DNA from: Acidimicrobiia bacterium
Lineage (GTDB): Bacteria > Actinomycetota > Acidimicrobiia > Spongiisociales > UBA11373
DNA: 64,000 nt
Direction: 5' to 3'
Assembly: GCA_040902765.1 (NCBI GenBank)
Contig: JBBDWO010000002.1
Coordinates: 1-64,000 of the forward strand
Position numbers and translations under genes: made by a program. Positions 43,105 through 52,541 of this stretch are shown here, piece after piece. The notes under the pieces are model-generated. The model was not told where the DNA came from. It saw only the letters and a program-made list of their open reading frames with translations, and did no database searches. How positions within the stretch are numbered: the first letter of the stretch is position 1; every line of letters starts with the position of its first letter.

Positions 43105-44319
43105 TCAGAGTCCAGCGCGCTCGATCGGCTGCGTCAGGCACCTGCTTCCGCCACGGCCCCTGACGAGCTCCGAGGCATCGAGTTCGAGGACCTCGATGCC
43201 CTCGTCGCGTAGCCGCTGGTTGGTTTCGGTGTTGCGGGCGTAGGCGAGAACCACCCCGGGTTCGAGGGCCAGTGTGTTGTTGCCGTCGTTCCACTGTTCG
43301 CGCAACTGACCGATGTCGTCACCCCCGGTGGCGATGATGCGCATCTTGCGGTCCAGAGCATCTTCGATCGTCTCGACCAGCCCCGAACGCTCGTCCACAG
43401 CCACCCGGTCACCGCCGATCGGCGTCACCACGTAGGTACGCACCGCGTCGATCACCGGCGGGAACAGGTTGAGCGCGTCGTGGTCCACCATGGTGAGCAC
43501 GGTGTCGAGGTGCATGAACGACCGATCGTGTGGGAACGAGGCAACGATCACCCGATCGACCGCATCGGCGGCGAACAGTCGGCTCGCCAGCAGCTCGATG
43601 GCGGCGTGCGACGTCCGCTCGCCGCTCCCCACGAGGACGGTCCGCTCGTCGAGGACGAGCACATCGCCTCCCTCGATGGTCGCCGGGTAGGCGTCGAAGG
43701 GTCCGCCCCCGAACCACACCGGGAAGTCGTCGTCACGAAACCGCGGGTGGTGGCTGTAGATGGTGGAGAGGATGAACGGCTCCGGGCGGCGGATCGGGCG
43801 GCTCGGCGCGCCCAACACGAGGCCGCGTCCCACCCAGGCGGCGTTGTCTCGAGTGAACATCATGTTGGGCAACGGTCGAATGACGGTGAGCGAGGGGTCG
43901 GACCCGACGTCCGAGAAGACGGGATCGATGCCCCAGTCCTGCATCTCAGCGGCGATGATCCCCCCGAAGACGACGTCGAGCGCTCGCTCCATCTCGCACT
44001 CATGCAGCGCGGCGCGCAGCTGGTCCGAGATCCAGGCGCCCGCCGTCGCTGGCGTCACGACCTGGTCGACCACCCGGCGACGCACATCCTCGTCGGCGAA
44101 GACCTCCTCCAGGAGATCGCGCACGTACAGCACCTCGACCCCGCGGTCCCGCATGAGGCCGGTCATGCGATCGTGCTCCTCCTGGGCGCGCTGCACCCAC
44201 AGGATGTCGTCGTAGAGGAGCTGCTCCTTGTTCTGCGGGGTCAGCCGGGCGAGTTCGATCCCGGGGCGATGAACCAGGACGGTGCGCAGGGGACCGATTT
44301 CGGAGAAGACGGCGGGCAT
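43105..44319 (-). CDS. arcA: Arginine deiminase
   Basis: 404 residues. Hydrolyses arginine to citrulline and ammonia. Motifs: MMFTRDNAAWVG, EGGDVLVLDERTVLVG, HLDTVLTMVDHD (catalytic His) and the active-site Cys394 in GSRCLTQPIER. No arcB or arcC follows, so energy generation from citrulline is not encoded here. The ATG at 44317-44319 has no clear Shine-Dalgarno. Confidence 0.93.
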   Translation of the reverse strand: MPAVFSEIGPLRTVLVHRPGIELARLTPQNKEQLLYDDILWVQRAQEEHDRMTGLMRDRGVEVLYVRDLLEEVFADEDVRRRVVDQVVTPATAGAWISDQLRAALHECEMERALDVVFGGIIAAEMQDWGIDPVFSDVGSDPSLTVIRPLPNMMFTRDNAAWVGRGLVLGAPSRPIRRPEPFILSTIYSHHPRFRDDDFPVWFGGGPFDAYPATIEGGDVLVLDERTVLVGSGERTSHAAIELLASRLFAADAVDRVIVASFPHDRSFMHLDTVLTMVDHDALNLFPPVIDAVRTYVVTPIGGDRVAVDERSGLVETIEDALDRKMRIIATGGDDIGQLREQWNDGNNTLALEPGVVLAYARNTETNQRLRDEGIEVLELDASELVRGRGGSRCLTQPIERAGL

Positions 44320-44356
44320 GCCAGGGAGGTTACCGACCGGGCAGGGGGGCGGGAGG

Positions 44357-45949
44357 TCACTGACCGGGGCCGGGGGGCACGCGGTGAGACCCCGACGCCT
44401 CATAGCCCGCGGCGATGGCGATCAGGGTGAGCTCGGCGAACGGCCTGCCCATGAGCTCGAGGCCGATCGGTACACCGGCGGCAGTGCCTGCCGGCACCAC
44501 GATCGCCGGCATCCCCCCAACCGAGGCAGTGCCACAGTTGGTCCCGCCCTGTGATTGGCCGATCGCTGCCGCCGGCTGGCGGATCGTCGGGTAGGCGAGG
44601 GCGTCCAGGTCGTTGGCATCCATGAAAGCAGTGAGCTCGGAGCGCACCACGTCGCGCCTGGCCAGCGCCTGGCGATACTCGGTGGTGTCGAGGGTGGTCA
44701 CTGCGATGGCCCGCCGTAGTTGCTCGTCGACCGCCGGGTGATGCACGCCGAGCGCCACCAGTTCGGCGAGGGACGACACCGGCGCTTGCTGATACCCGGC
44801 GAGGTACTCATCGAAGGCGAAGCGGAACTCCCTCAGGAAAACCGTGGCGGCGTTGCCGCGGAGCGCATCGAAGCCGGGGATGGTGACCGGCACGATGGTG
44901 GCACCGGCGGCGGCCATGTCGTCGAGCGCCGCCCGCACTGACGCCGCCACCTCGGGATGCGCACCGGCGAACAGGCCGTCGACCACGCCGATGCGACGCC
45001 CGATGAGCCCGTTCGGGTCGACGGCTTCGACGGCCCCCTGGAACGGTGTCGGCGACAGATCGGCGCGATGGTTGATGGCCGCGATGACATCGAGGACGAT
45101 GGCCAGGTCGATGACCGACCGGGTGAGCGGACCCACCGTGTCCTCGGTGAGGGTGAGCGGGATGACTCCCCGCGACGACGACCACTCCCAGGTGGGGCGC
45201 AGCCCGTACAACCCGTTGTAGGCCGAAGGGATCCTGACCGAACCACAGGTGTCGGTACCCAACCCGGCGACGGCGAAGTTCATCGTGACCGCAACCGCGG
45301 TGCCACCACTCGACCCACCGGGGTTCCGGGAAGGGTCGTACGGGTTGCGGGTCTGCCCGCCGAGGGACGACACGTTGGTGATGTCGCGTGCCAGCTCGTG
45401 CATGTTCGTCTTGGCGAGGATGATCGCCCCGGCCTCGCGCAGCGCCGCCACCTGAGCCGAGTCGTCCCCCGGACGGAAGTCGGCGAGCGCCACCGACCCC
45501 GCCGTGGTCGGCATGTCGAAGGTGTTGAGGTTGTCCTTGAGCACCACCGGGATCCCGTGCAGCGGCCCGCGCGCTCCGACGGCGGCGCGCTCGGAATCGA
45601 GTGCGGCTGCCTCCTCGCGCGCATTCGGATTGACCGCGAGGATGGCGCCGAGGTCGCCGTCGTGGGCATCGATCCGGTCGAGGTAGTAGTCGACGAGCTC
45701 CAGGGCACTCAGCCGCCCTTCGTCCATCGCCGTCTGGAGTTCCGGGATCGTCGCCTCGAACGGATCGAACGGCTCGGGCGGCAGCGTGCTGGTCGTCGTG
45801 CTCGTCGTCGTCGTCGACGCCGCCGTGGTCGTGGTGACGACGGTCGTGGAGGGGATCAGCGTCGTGCTGGCGGTCGTCCCCGCGGTCCCCCCAGCGCAAG
45901 CGCTGGCCACAAGCGAGATCATGAGGACACGGCCAGCCAGGCGATCCAT
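44357..45949 (-). CDS. Secreted lipoprotein amidase (amidase-signature family)
   Basis: 530 residues. N-terminal signal with lipobox LVASAC, then a Thr-rich stalk (~25-55), then the amidase-signature domain: catalytic Lys in VVLKDNLNTFDM, RNPGGSSGGTAVAV with the cis-Ser, and the nucleophile Ser in DTCGSVRIPSAYNG. It would act outside the membrane on an amide, perhaps a peptide or envelope amide. Substrate unknown. Confidence 0.9.
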   Translation of the reverse strand: MDRLAGRVLMISLVASACAGGTAGTTASTTLIPSTTVVTTTTAASTTTTSTTTSTLPPEPFDPFEATIPELQTAMDEGRLSALELVDYYLDRIDAHDGDLGAILAVNPNAREEAAALDSERAAVGARGPLHGIPVVLKDNLNTFDMPTTAGSVALADFRPGDDSAQVAALREAGAIILAKTNMHELARDITNVSSLGGQTRNPYDPSRNPGGSSGGTAVAVTMNFAVAGLGTDTCGSVRIPSAYNGLYGLRPTWEWSSSRGVIPLTLTEDTVGPLTRSVIDLAIVLDVIAAINHRADLSPTPFQGAVEAVDPNGLIGRRIGVVDGLFAGAHPEVAASVRAALDDMAAAGATIVPVTIPGFDALRGNAATVFLREFRFAFDEYLAGYQQAPVSSLAELVALGVHHPAVDEQLRRAIAVTTLDTTEYRQALARRDVVRSELTAFMDANDLDALAYPTIRQPAAAIGQSQGGTNCGTASVGGMPAIVVPAGTAAGVPIGLELMGRPFAELTLIAIAAGYEASGSHRVPPGPGQ

Positions 45950-45976
45950 CCCCACAGCATCGCAGACGGTCGTCCT

Positions 45977-45990
45977 GCGTTGAGCGTTGA
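45977..45990. repeat. Short heptad pair upstream of the amidase gene
   Basis: Two GCGTTGA units followed by GCGTCGGCGCC. This is the same unit as in the array at 40820 but only two copies long. Confidence 0.5.
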
Positions 45991-46121
45991 GCGTCGGCGC
46001 CGCCTCGCGAAACACTCCTACCCCTCCAGCTTGACCACCGCACGGTCACGGGGCTACAACTCCGTCACCGGCCCTTCCCCGCCGGTGCTTCCCCTGCTTG
46101 TCGAGTTCTTTCGCGAACTCC

Positions 46122-46150
46122 TTGACGGAACCACACGGTTGTAATTACAC
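46122..46150 (+). promoter_or_regulatory. Probable nrdJ promoter
   Basis: TTGACG at 46122-46127 is a good -35 hexamer. The A+T-rich TGTAATTACAC about 13-18 bases later could hold the -10. The two NrdR-like boxes lie just downstream. Confidence 0.5.
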
Positions 46151-46159
46151 TCGTGTCCC

Positions 46160-46204
46160 CTCTACCCGTAGTGGTCGGCGCATCCTCCGCCACTACATGT
46201 AGTG
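46160..46204 (+). promoter_or_regulatory. Paired NrdR-type operator
   Basis: Two palindromes share CTACNNGTAG: CTACCCGTAG (centre 46166.5) and CACTACATGTAGTG (centre 46197.5). The centres are exactly 31 bases apart, three helical turns, the spacing known for NrdR box pairs in front of ribonucleotide reductase genes. The second box is a perfect 14-base palindrome. This predicts repression by ATP/dATP-loaded NrdR, whose gene is outside the window. Confidence 0.75.
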
Positions 46205-46206
46205 GG

Positions 46207-46215
46207 TGTGGATAA
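46207..46215 (-). promoter_or_regulatory. Perfect DnaA box before nrdJ
   Basis: TGTGGATAA is the exact complement of TTATCCACA and starts three bases after the second NrdR-type box. DnaA control of ribonucleotide reductase genes is established in E. coli nrdAB; here it would couple nrdJ to replication initiation. Confidence 0.5.
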
Positions 46216-46265
46216 GTCGGGTCCCACCCTCCCCGGGCGGACCCCCGATGCGGAAAGGGAGCATC

Positions 46266-49200
46266 ATGGGCGACGGACTGCGGATCGATCGGTACTTCAC
46301 TCGTAACGGGGAGGATCCGCTCGAATCCGTCGACTGGGTGCGACGCGACTCGCGCATCACCAACCCGGATGGGTCGGTGGTCTTCGAGATGAAGGATGCC
46401 GAGGTTCCCGCCGCCTGGTCGCAGGTCGCCGCCGACATCATGGTGTCGAAGTACTTCCGCAAGGCCGGTGTCCCCCAGCACGGCGAGCACGGCGAGGTGC
46501 TCTTCGACGACGACGGGCAGCCCGTCCTCGGCGCCGAGGAGAGCGCCAAGCAGGTCTTCACCCGCCTCGCCGCCACCTGGCGCCTCTGGGGCGAGCGGGG
46601 CGGCTACTTCGCCTCGGACGCCGACGCCCACGCGTTCCAGGACGAGCTGGTCTACATGCTCGCCAATCAGATCGCCGCTCCCAACAGCCCGCAGTGGTTC
46701 AACACCGGGCTCAATCACATGTACGGACTCACCGGACCGGCACAGGGCTTCTGGTTCATCGACGAAAAGACCGAGCAGCTGACCGAGTCGACCGACTCGT
46801 ACACCCGCCCCTCCCCCCACGCCTGCTTCATCCAGTCGGTGAGCGACGACCTGGTCGGCGACGGCGGCATCATGGATCTGTGGACCCGCGAGGCGCGCCT
46901 GTTCAAGTTCGGTTCCGGCACCGGTACCAACTTCTCGACGCTGCGCGCCGAGAACGAGCCGCTCTCGGGCGGCGGCAAGTCGTCCGGCGTCATGTCGTTC
47001 CTCAAGATCGGCGACCGCGCCGCCGGCGCCATCAAGTCGGGTGGCACCACCCGCCGCGCCGCCAAGATGGTGATCCTCGACGTCGACCACCCCGACATCG
47101 AGACCTTCGTCGACTGGAAGAAGGTCGAGGAGGACAAGGTCCGCGCCCTCATCGCCGCCGGCTACCCGTCGGACTTCAACGGCGAGGCGTACCAGACGGT
47201 GTCCGGCCAGAACTCAAACAACTCGGTGCGGGTGACCGAGGACTTCATCCGGGCCGTCGCCGAGGACGGCGACTGGGAACTGACCGCCCGCACGACGCCC
47301 GGTCTGGTCATGAAGACGGTCAAGGCTCGCGACCTGTGGCGGCGGATCGCCGAGGCCGCCTGGGCCTGTGCCGATCCCGGCCTCCAGTTCGACACGACGA
47401 TCAACCAGTGGCACACCTGCCCGGCCGACGGCCCCATCCGGGGGTCAAATCCTTGTAGCGAATACATGTTCATCGACAACACGGCGTGCAACCTGGCCAG
47501 CCTCAACCTGGTGACGTTCTATGACGACGACACCGGCGAGTTCGACCTGGTCGGCTACAAGCACGCCATCCGTCTGTGGACCATGGTGCTGGAGATCTCG
47601 GTGCTCATGGCCCACTTCCCGTCGCAGGAGATCGCCCAGGGGTCGTACGACTATCGAACGCTCGGCCTCGGCTACGCCAACCTCGGCTCACTGCTCATGC
47701 GCAAGGGCCTCCCCTACGACTCCGATGAGGGGCGGGCGGTCGCCGGAGCGCTGACCGCGGTCCTCACCGGTGACGCCTATGCGGCATCCGCGGAGATGGC
47801 GGTGGCGCTCGGGCCGTTCCCGCGCTTCTCGCAGAACCGGGAGTCGATGCTGCGGGTGATGCGCAACCACCGGCTGGCCGCATACAACGCTCCCGCCGGG
47901 GAGTACGACGGCATCACCCACTTCGTCATGGGCATCGATCCCGACCTGTGCCCGCCCGACCTGCTGACCGCGGCCCGCGAGTCGTGGGACAACGCGGTCG
48001 CCATGGGCGAGGCCCACGGATACCGCAACGCCCAGGCGACGGTGCTGGCGCCGACGGGGACCATCGGCCTGCTCATGGACTGCGACACCACAGGCGTCGA
48101 GCCCGACTTCGCCCTGGTCAAGTTCAAGAAGCTCGCCGGCGGCGGTTACTTCAAGATCGCCAACCAGTCGATCGACCCGGCGCTGCGAAACCTCGGCTAC
48201 GACGATGCCCAGCGGCTCGAGATCGTCCAGCACGTGATCGGAACGATGTCGCTCGACGGCGCTCCGCACGTGAATCGTGAGTCGCTCGCCGACAAGGGAT
48301 TCGCCGAGGACGAGATCGATGCGATCGAGCGCACGCTGCCCGGCGTGTTCGAGCTGCGCCACGCGTTCAACGTGTTCGTGGTCGGTGAGGAAGCCCTCCA
48401 GCGGCTCGGCTTCACCGAGGACCAGTACACCTCGTTCGACTTCGATCTGCTCGGGTCGCTCGGCTTCAGCCGTTCGCAGGTGGAGGAGGCGAACCGAATC
48501 ATCTGCGGCACGCAGACCATCGAGGGCGTCCCGTACCTGGCCGACGAGCACCTGCCGGTGTTCGACTGCGCCAACCGCAACGGCAAGCTCGGTGTGCGGT
48601 TCATTCACCACACCGGTCACATCCGGATGATGGCGGCGGCTCAGCCGTTCATCTCGGGGGCGATCTCGAAGACGATCAACATGCCCAACGAGGTGACCAT
48701 CGCCGACATCGAGGACTCGTACGCCTTGTCCGCCGAGCTGGGCCTCAAGGCGATGGCCCTTTACCGGGACGGGTCGAAGGCGAGTCAGCCGCTGTCGTCG
48801 AGCACCGGTGAGGGCGATACCAACGACGACGAGGATGAGGGGCTCGCCGAGGCCATCGACAGTGTGGCCCGGATGGTGACGGGCGTGTTCGCCCCGGGGG
48901 TCAGCCCCTCACAGGCGTACCACGGGGTCAACCGGCCCAGGTTCCTGCTGCCCTCCCGGCGTACCGGCTGGACCCAGGAGGCGAAGGTGGGGGGCCACAA
49001 GGTGTTCCTCCGCACCGGCGAGTACGACGACGGCACGCTCGGCGAGCTGTTCATCGACCTGGCCAAGGAGGGAGCCACGCTGCGCGGCATCCTCGGGTGC
49101 TTCGCCATCGCCGTCTCCAAGGGCCTCCAGTACGGGGTGCCGCTCGAGGAGTTTGTCGAGTCGTTCACCTTCCAGACGTTCGAGCCCAGGGGCATGGTCG

Positions 49201-49679
49201 AAGGCCACCCGAACATCAAGATGTCGACGTCGATCATCGACTACGTGTTCCGTTCCCTCGGCCTCGAGTACCTGGGTCGGGCCGATCTGGTCCAGGTGCC
49301 GCCGCAGGAAGTCGGCGAGCTGCCGGAGCCGCCGAGCGGTCTCGCCGTCGACGCCGGCGTCCAGTTGGAGCTCGACGAGGACATCACCCGCATGGCGCCG
49401 GTGCACCACCCGGCGGTGGCCGACCGGAAGCCGCTTCCCGTCACCGGGAACGGCAAGGGCAACGGCCACAGCAACGGGAACGGTCACGGCAAGAAGGCCA
49501 CGGTCACGCTGACCGCGAAGCCAGCGACGGCCGCCGCCAGCCAGACGGTGTCCGTGCAGGCGGCCCTGAGCGAGATGATGGGCGACGCCCCGATGTGTGG
49601 CGTCTGCGGCCACATCACGATCCGCAGCGGATCGTGCTACAAGTGCCTCAACTGCGGCAACACAACGGGCTGCTCGTAA
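46266..49679 (+). CDS. nrdJ: Vitamin B12-dependent ribonucleotide reductase (class II)
   Basis: 1137 residues. Reduces ribonucleotides using an adenosylcobalamin radical. Visible: ANQIAAPNSPQWFNTG, FKFGSGTGTNFSTLR, GSNPCSEYMFIDNTACNLAS (radical-site region), ATVLAPTGTIGLLMDCDTTG, and the C-terminal CGVCGHITIRSGSCYKCLNC cysteine cluster that may bind zinc and carry the redox pair. A Gly/Asn/His/Lys repeat linker (GNGKGNGHSNGNGHGKK) precedes it. The ATG at 46266 follows AAAGGGAG by four bases; an in-frame ATG at 46248 is less likely. It is controlled by the operator described upstream. Confidence 0.96.
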   Translation: MGDGLRIDRYFTRNGEDPLESVDWVRRDSRITNPDGSVVFEMKDAEVPAAWSQVAADIMVSKYFRKAGVPQHGEHGEVLFDDDGQPVLGAEESAKQVFTRLAATWRLWGERGGYFASDADAHAFQDELVYMLANQIAAPNSPQWFNTGLNHMYGLTGPAQGFWFIDEKTEQLTESTDSYTRPSPHACFIQSVSDDLVGDGGIMDLWTREARLFKFGSGTGTNFSTLRAENEPLSGGGKSSGVMSFLKIGDRAAGAIKSGGTTRRAAKMVILDVDHPDIETFVDWKKVEEDKVRALIAAGYPSDFNGEAYQTVSGQNSNNSVRVTEDFIRAVAEDGDWELTARTTPGLVMKTVKARDLWRRIAEAAWACADPGLQFDTTINQWHTCPADGPIRGSNPCSEYMFIDNTACNLASLNLVTFYDDDTGEFDLVGYKHAIRLWTMVLEISVLMAHFPSQEIAQGSYDYRTLGLGYANLGSLLMRKGLPYDSDEGRAVAGALTAVLTGDAYAASAEMAVALGPFPRFSQNRESMLRVMRNHRLAAYNAPAGEYDGITHFVMGIDPDLCPPDLLTAARESWDNAVAMGEAHGYRNAQATVLAPTGTIGLLMDCDTTGVEPDFALVKFKKLAGGGYFKIANQSIDPALRNLGYDDAQRLEIVQHVIGTMSLDGAPHVNRESLADKGFAEDEIDAIERTLPGVFELRHAFNVFVVGEEALQRLGFTEDQYTSFDFDLLGSLGFSRSQVEEANRIICGTQTIEGVPYLADEHLPVFDCANRNGKLGVRFIHHTGHIRMMAAAQPFISGAISKTINMPNEVTIADIEDSYALSAELGLKAMALYRDGSKASQPLSSSTGEGDTNDDEDEGLAEAIDSVARMVTGVFAPGVSPSQAYHGVNRPRFLLPSRRTGWTQEAKVGGHKVFLRTGEYDDGTLGELFIDLAKEGATLRGILGCFAIAVSKGLQYGVPLEEFVESFTFQTFEPRGMVEGHPNIKMSTSIIDYVFRSLGLEYLGRADLVQVPPQEVGELPEPPSGLAVDAGVQLELDEDITRMAPVHHPAVADRKPLPVTGNGKGNGHSNGNGHGKKATVTLTAKPATAAASQTVSVQAALSEMMGDAPMCGVCGHITIRSGSCYKCLNCGNTTGCS

Positions 49680-49702
49680 GCAACAGCCATACCGACCAGG
49701 CT

Positions 49703-49726
49703 TCAGGCCCCAGACCGGGGGCCTGA
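49703..49726 (+). terminator. nrdJ terminator hairpin
   Basis: TCAGGCCCC and GGGGCCTGA form a perfect nine-base stem around a six-base loop, 24 bases after the nrdJ stop. No T run follows. Confidence 0.7.
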
Positions 49727-50051
49727 GGCCGTGGGACCCGATCAGCCCCTCGGCTCAACCACCAGGCAGTGTTCGCCATGTCCCAGATGGTGTTGCCGGA
49801 CGGGACATACCCGGACCCGGCCGCACCAGAACGGGTTGTGGGTGACCTGGCGGTGGGTCAGCGGTACACCCCTGCCGCGTCGATGAGCATCTACTCGGCG
49901 GCACGCATCAGCTCTCAGGAGTCCCTCCAGGTTTCGGTCTATGATCGCGCTCAAGGCAAGTATCGCTGGGGGTCGACCCGCCTTTACTCCACTTTCCTGC
50001 GGCTCCGTGCCTCGCGACCGCTCGCTCGGTCGGCTTACTAGGAGGCGGGAA
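49727..50051. other. Intergenic region without a supported gene
   Basis: About 325 bases between the nrdJ terminator and the next gene. Open frames of 90-108 codons exist on both strands but have no ribosome site, no family resemblance and arginine/serine-rich composition. I see no repeat or RNA gene. The last bases (GGAGG at 50041-50045) are the ribosome site of the next gene. Confidence 0.5.
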
Positions 50052-50447
50052 TTGTCGAACAGTCGCACGCGAGGACCTGTGGAAAGAAGTCGAGTCAGCC
50101 AGATCCTCAGACAAGCGTGGTGGGTTCCGCTCGTAGGAGTTCTGGCAGCCGCGCAACTATGGGTGGCCCTAGCGTTCGTTTATGGAAACGGCACTTCGAA
50201 CATCCTCGACGCCGAGAGCACAGCCGCGGGTGTCAGCCTCGGTACCGGGGGCGCGGCCGCGCTCGTTGCTGGGCTCTGGATCCGCCCCCAACGTCGATCG
50301 ATGGGGGATGTGCTCATCACGGTTGGTGCCTTGCTCGGCGGCATATGGTTCTGGACCGTGGTCATGACGCCCATCGCGATCGTGGTGATCATCGGCGTCG
50401 CGATCAGTTACCTGCGCTCGCCGGTCCCAGCCGCCGATACCCCGTGA
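50052..50447 (+). CDS. Small three-helix membrane protein
   Basis: 131 residues from a TTG at 50052 that has GGAGG six bases upstream. Hydrophobic segments at ~24-43, ~55-74 and ~84-117. The C-terminus is short and polar. Unknown family; no signature residues. Confidence 0.65.
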   Translation: MSNSRTRGPVERSRVSQILRQAWWVPLVGVLAAAQLWVALAFVYGNGTSNILDAESTAAGVSLGTGGAAALVAGLWIRPQRRSMGDVLITVGALLGGIWFWTVVMTPIAIVVIIGVAISYLRSPVPAADTP

Positions 50448-50489
50448 ACTGGGCACTCGACTAACGAAGCTCGCCAGAATGCGGTCTCC

Positions 50490-51098
50490 ATGGACCGCCT
50501 CGGCACGATCACTAGCGACGTTCGCTACCTGGCGCGACAGGACCCCCGGCTGGCGAGTCCGGTCGGTGTTCCACCGATCGAGTTGCACGAGCCGGGCTTC
50601 CACCGCCTAGTCCACTTGATCCTCGGTCAGCAGGTGTCGATCGAGTCGGCAGGTGCCATGTACGCCAATCTGGTCACCACCCTTGGCGCGGTCACCCCGG
50701 AAGCGCTGCTCCGACTCGACGACGACATGATGCGGCGGTGCGGCTTCACCCGGATGAAAGCCGGGTACGCGCGGGGCATCGCCGAGGCGATCCTCGACGG
50801 GTTCGACCTCTCCGCCCTAGACGCCATGGGACCCGACGCTGCAGTGGCCACCCTCACCACACTGCGCGGTGTGGGTGTGTGGACCGCCGAGTGCTACCTC
50901 CTGTTCGCCGTCGGCCACCGCGACATCTTCCCTGCCGGCGACCTGGCGCTGAGAGTGGGATGGCAGGAGATTGCCGCGCTGGAGGCGCCGCCGAGCGAAC
51001 AGGCGCTGAGAGCGATAGCGGAGCAGTGGGCACCGCGGCGCACAGCGGCGGCACACCTGGTCTGGGACGCGTACCTGAGGCGGAGGGGAAGGCGATGA
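50490..51098 (+). CDS. DNA-3-methyladenine glycosylase II family (AlkA-type HhH-GPD)
   Basis: 202 residues, shorter than E. coli AlkA because the N-terminal domain is absent. The helix-hairpin-helix LTTLRGVGVWTAECYLLFAV and the catalytic Asp151 in IFPAGDLALR are present, plus LVHLILGQQVSIESA. Excises alkylated bases. It lies 0.9 kb from the ECF sigma/MGMT-Ada operon, which also answers alkylation damage, so a shared regulon is plausible. Confidence 0.9.
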   Translation: MDRLGTITSDVRYLARQDPRLASPVGVPPIELHEPGFHRLVHLILGQQVSIESAGAMYANLVTTLGAVTPEALLRLDDDMMRRCGFTRMKAGYARGIAEAILDGFDLSALDAMGPDAAVATLTTLRGVGVWTAECYLLFAVGHRDIFPAGDLALRVGWQEIAALEAPPSEQALRAIAEQWAPRRTAAAHLVWDAYLRRRGRR

Positions 51099-51146
51099 GC
51101 CAGGCGCCAGGCACCGGGCTCCAGACAGACCGCGCTGAGAGGTATA

Positions 51147-51209
51147 CGTAGCGTTCGCCCTCCCCCCTCCCCGCCTTCGGCGGTACTCCCCCCCTTCGGG
51201 GGGAGAGAG
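51147..51209. repeat. GC-rich palindromic element, copy 5 (right half only)
   Basis: Only the 3' half is present: ACGTAGCGTTCGCCCTCCCC, CCGCCTTCGGCGG and the end CCCCCCTTCGGGGGG. The left palindrome and core are missing; the preceding CAGACAGACCGCGCTGAGAG may be a decayed remnant of it. Same orientation as the others. Confidence 0.75.
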
Positions 51210-51219
51210 AAGACGTTCT

Positions 51220-51250
51220 GGCGAATAGCGAATCGCGAATTGCTAATCGC
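51220..51250. repeat. Heptad array overlapping the methyltransferase stop
   Basis: GGCGAAT AGCGAAT CGCGAAT TGCTAAT (51220-51247) followed by CGCGCC. The minus-strand stop codon of the methyltransferase (51243-51245) is inside the unit TGCTAAT. Confidence 0.75.
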
Positions 51251-51887
51251 GCCCTCTCTCCCACACCTTCCACTCCCAGACCGCGGTGCGGCCCGAGTCG
51301 ACCTCGGTGAAACCGGCGCCCTCGATCCGTTGTGCCATCTCCCCCGGGTCGTGGGCAAAGACGCGGAAGGTGGTCCGGCGGAGCCAGAGGAAGGCGTTCA
51401 CCCCGCGGAGGCCGATGCGGACCAGCCAGCGGCGACGGGGATATGACATTGCCAGCAGACGACCGGAGCGCTGCGTTGCCCGATCGACCATCGCAGGCAT
51501 GTTGGGGAAACAGCACACCACCCGGTTGAGGAAGACGATGTCGGCTGGTGCTCCAGCGTGGGTCACGAAGTCGGCGGTATGCCACTCCACACGGCCGGTC
51601 ATCCGGTGCTCCTCGAGCAGTTCAGCGGCAACCGACTCGTACCCCGGCGACAACTCGTAGGCGATACCTCTCTCGGCGCCGGAGCCGAGCAGGGCCACCT
51701 GGGCGGAGCCGATGCCGGCGCCTGCCTCGATCACCGTCGCCCCCTCCAGGCGGCGACGAGCCAGGGCGCCGATCATCGGACCGGCGGTGGAGTCGAGGCC
51801 GCGCTTGCGGAACCCTCGCAGTGAGTGACGCGCCATTCGCTCGTCGAAGACGCCGCCGTAGTCCTTCGGATCACAGCACACGGGCAT
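51243..51887 (-). CDS. Class I SAM-dependent methyltransferase
   Basis: 214 residues. SAM-binding motif I VIEAGAGIGSAQVALLGSG, acidic motif in YELSPGYE, and ADIVFLNRVVCCFPN as motif IV region. The start CCDPKDYGGVFDERMARHSL and RGFRKRGLDSTAG resembles a subgroup related to Mg-protoporphyrin methyltransferase fold proteins. Substrate unknown. The C-terminal codons come from a heptad array. Confidence 0.85.
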   Translation of the reverse strand: MPVCCDPKDYGGVFDERMARHSLRGFRKRGLDSTAGPMIGALARRRLEGATVIEAGAGIGSAQVALLGSGAERGIAYELSPGYESVAAELLEEHRMTGRVEWHTADFVTHAGAPADIVFLNRVVCCFPNMPAMVDRATQRSGRLLAMSYPRRRWLVRIGLRGVNAFLWLRRTTFRVFAHDPGEMAQRIEGAGFTEVDSGRTAVWEWKVWERGRD

Positions 51888-51980
51888 GAGGCAACGGTAT
51901 ACCGCTCGGGATCAGCCGGTGCCGTGGATTCGGCTACGGCCGCTGCAACGCCGGAGCGGTCCGCGGTGTTATCAGGCACG

Positions 51981-52541
51981 ATGGTGACGATGACCGACCT
52001 CGACGACCTGGCCGTGCGGCTATCAAAGGATCTCGACGCCGTGTTTCCCGAGGTCGTGCAGGCGCTGAGCCCCGGTCTCTACTCCGGGGCGCTTCGCATG
52101 CTGGGACACCGCCAGGACGCCGAGGACGTCACCCAGGACGCGCTGATCAGGGCCTACCGGGCGCTCGACGAGTACCCGGCGGAGCGGATCGCCACCCTCC
52201 GGCTGTCCGGATGGCTGTGGACCATCGCAGCCAACCTGTGCCGCAACCGGCTGCGCCAGCGATCCCGCAAACCAACGCTGCCACTCGACGGACCGGAACC
52301 GACCGACGGCGGTGCCGGGCCAGACGAGAGGGCCGAGCAGGCCGATCTGGGCGACCGACTCACCGGCCACCTGCTCACCCTGTCGTGGCCGATGCGAAGC
52401 GCCGTCGTCCTGCGTCACGTCGTCGGCCTCACCACCGACGAAATCGCAACCGCCCTGGACCGCCCAACGGCGACCGTCAGATCCGACATCCACCGGGGCC
52501 TGGAACGGCTCCGCCACCTGCTCGATGAGGAGACGCCATGA
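51981..52541 (+). CDS. ECF-type sigma-70 factor
   Basis: 186 residues. Region 2: GALRMLGHRQDAEDVTQDAL then IRAYRAL and SGWLWTIAANLCRNRLRQRS. Region 4: LTLSWPMRSAVVLRHVVGLT then TDEIATALDRPTATVRSDIH. No extra C-terminal domain. The stop overlaps the start of the MGMT-Ada fusion (ATGA), so the pair is translated together. No classical anti-sigma gene is adjacent; the partner protein may take that role. ATG at 51981, alternative at 51990. Confidence 0.9.
   Translation: MVTMTDLDDLAVRLSKDLDAVFPEVVQALSPGLYSGALRMLGHRQDAEDVTQDALIRAYRALDEYPAERIATLRLSGWLWTIAANLCRNRLRQRSRKPTLPLDGPEPTDGGAGPDERAEQADLGDRLTGHLLTLSWPMRSAVVLRHVVGLTTDEIATALDRPTATVRSDIHRGLERLRHLLDEETP

Noticed and set aside
49769-50041. 90-codon open frame after nrdJ
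   Set aside because: No ribosome site, no recognisable features and mixed composition; the 50052 gene has a clear GGAGG instead.
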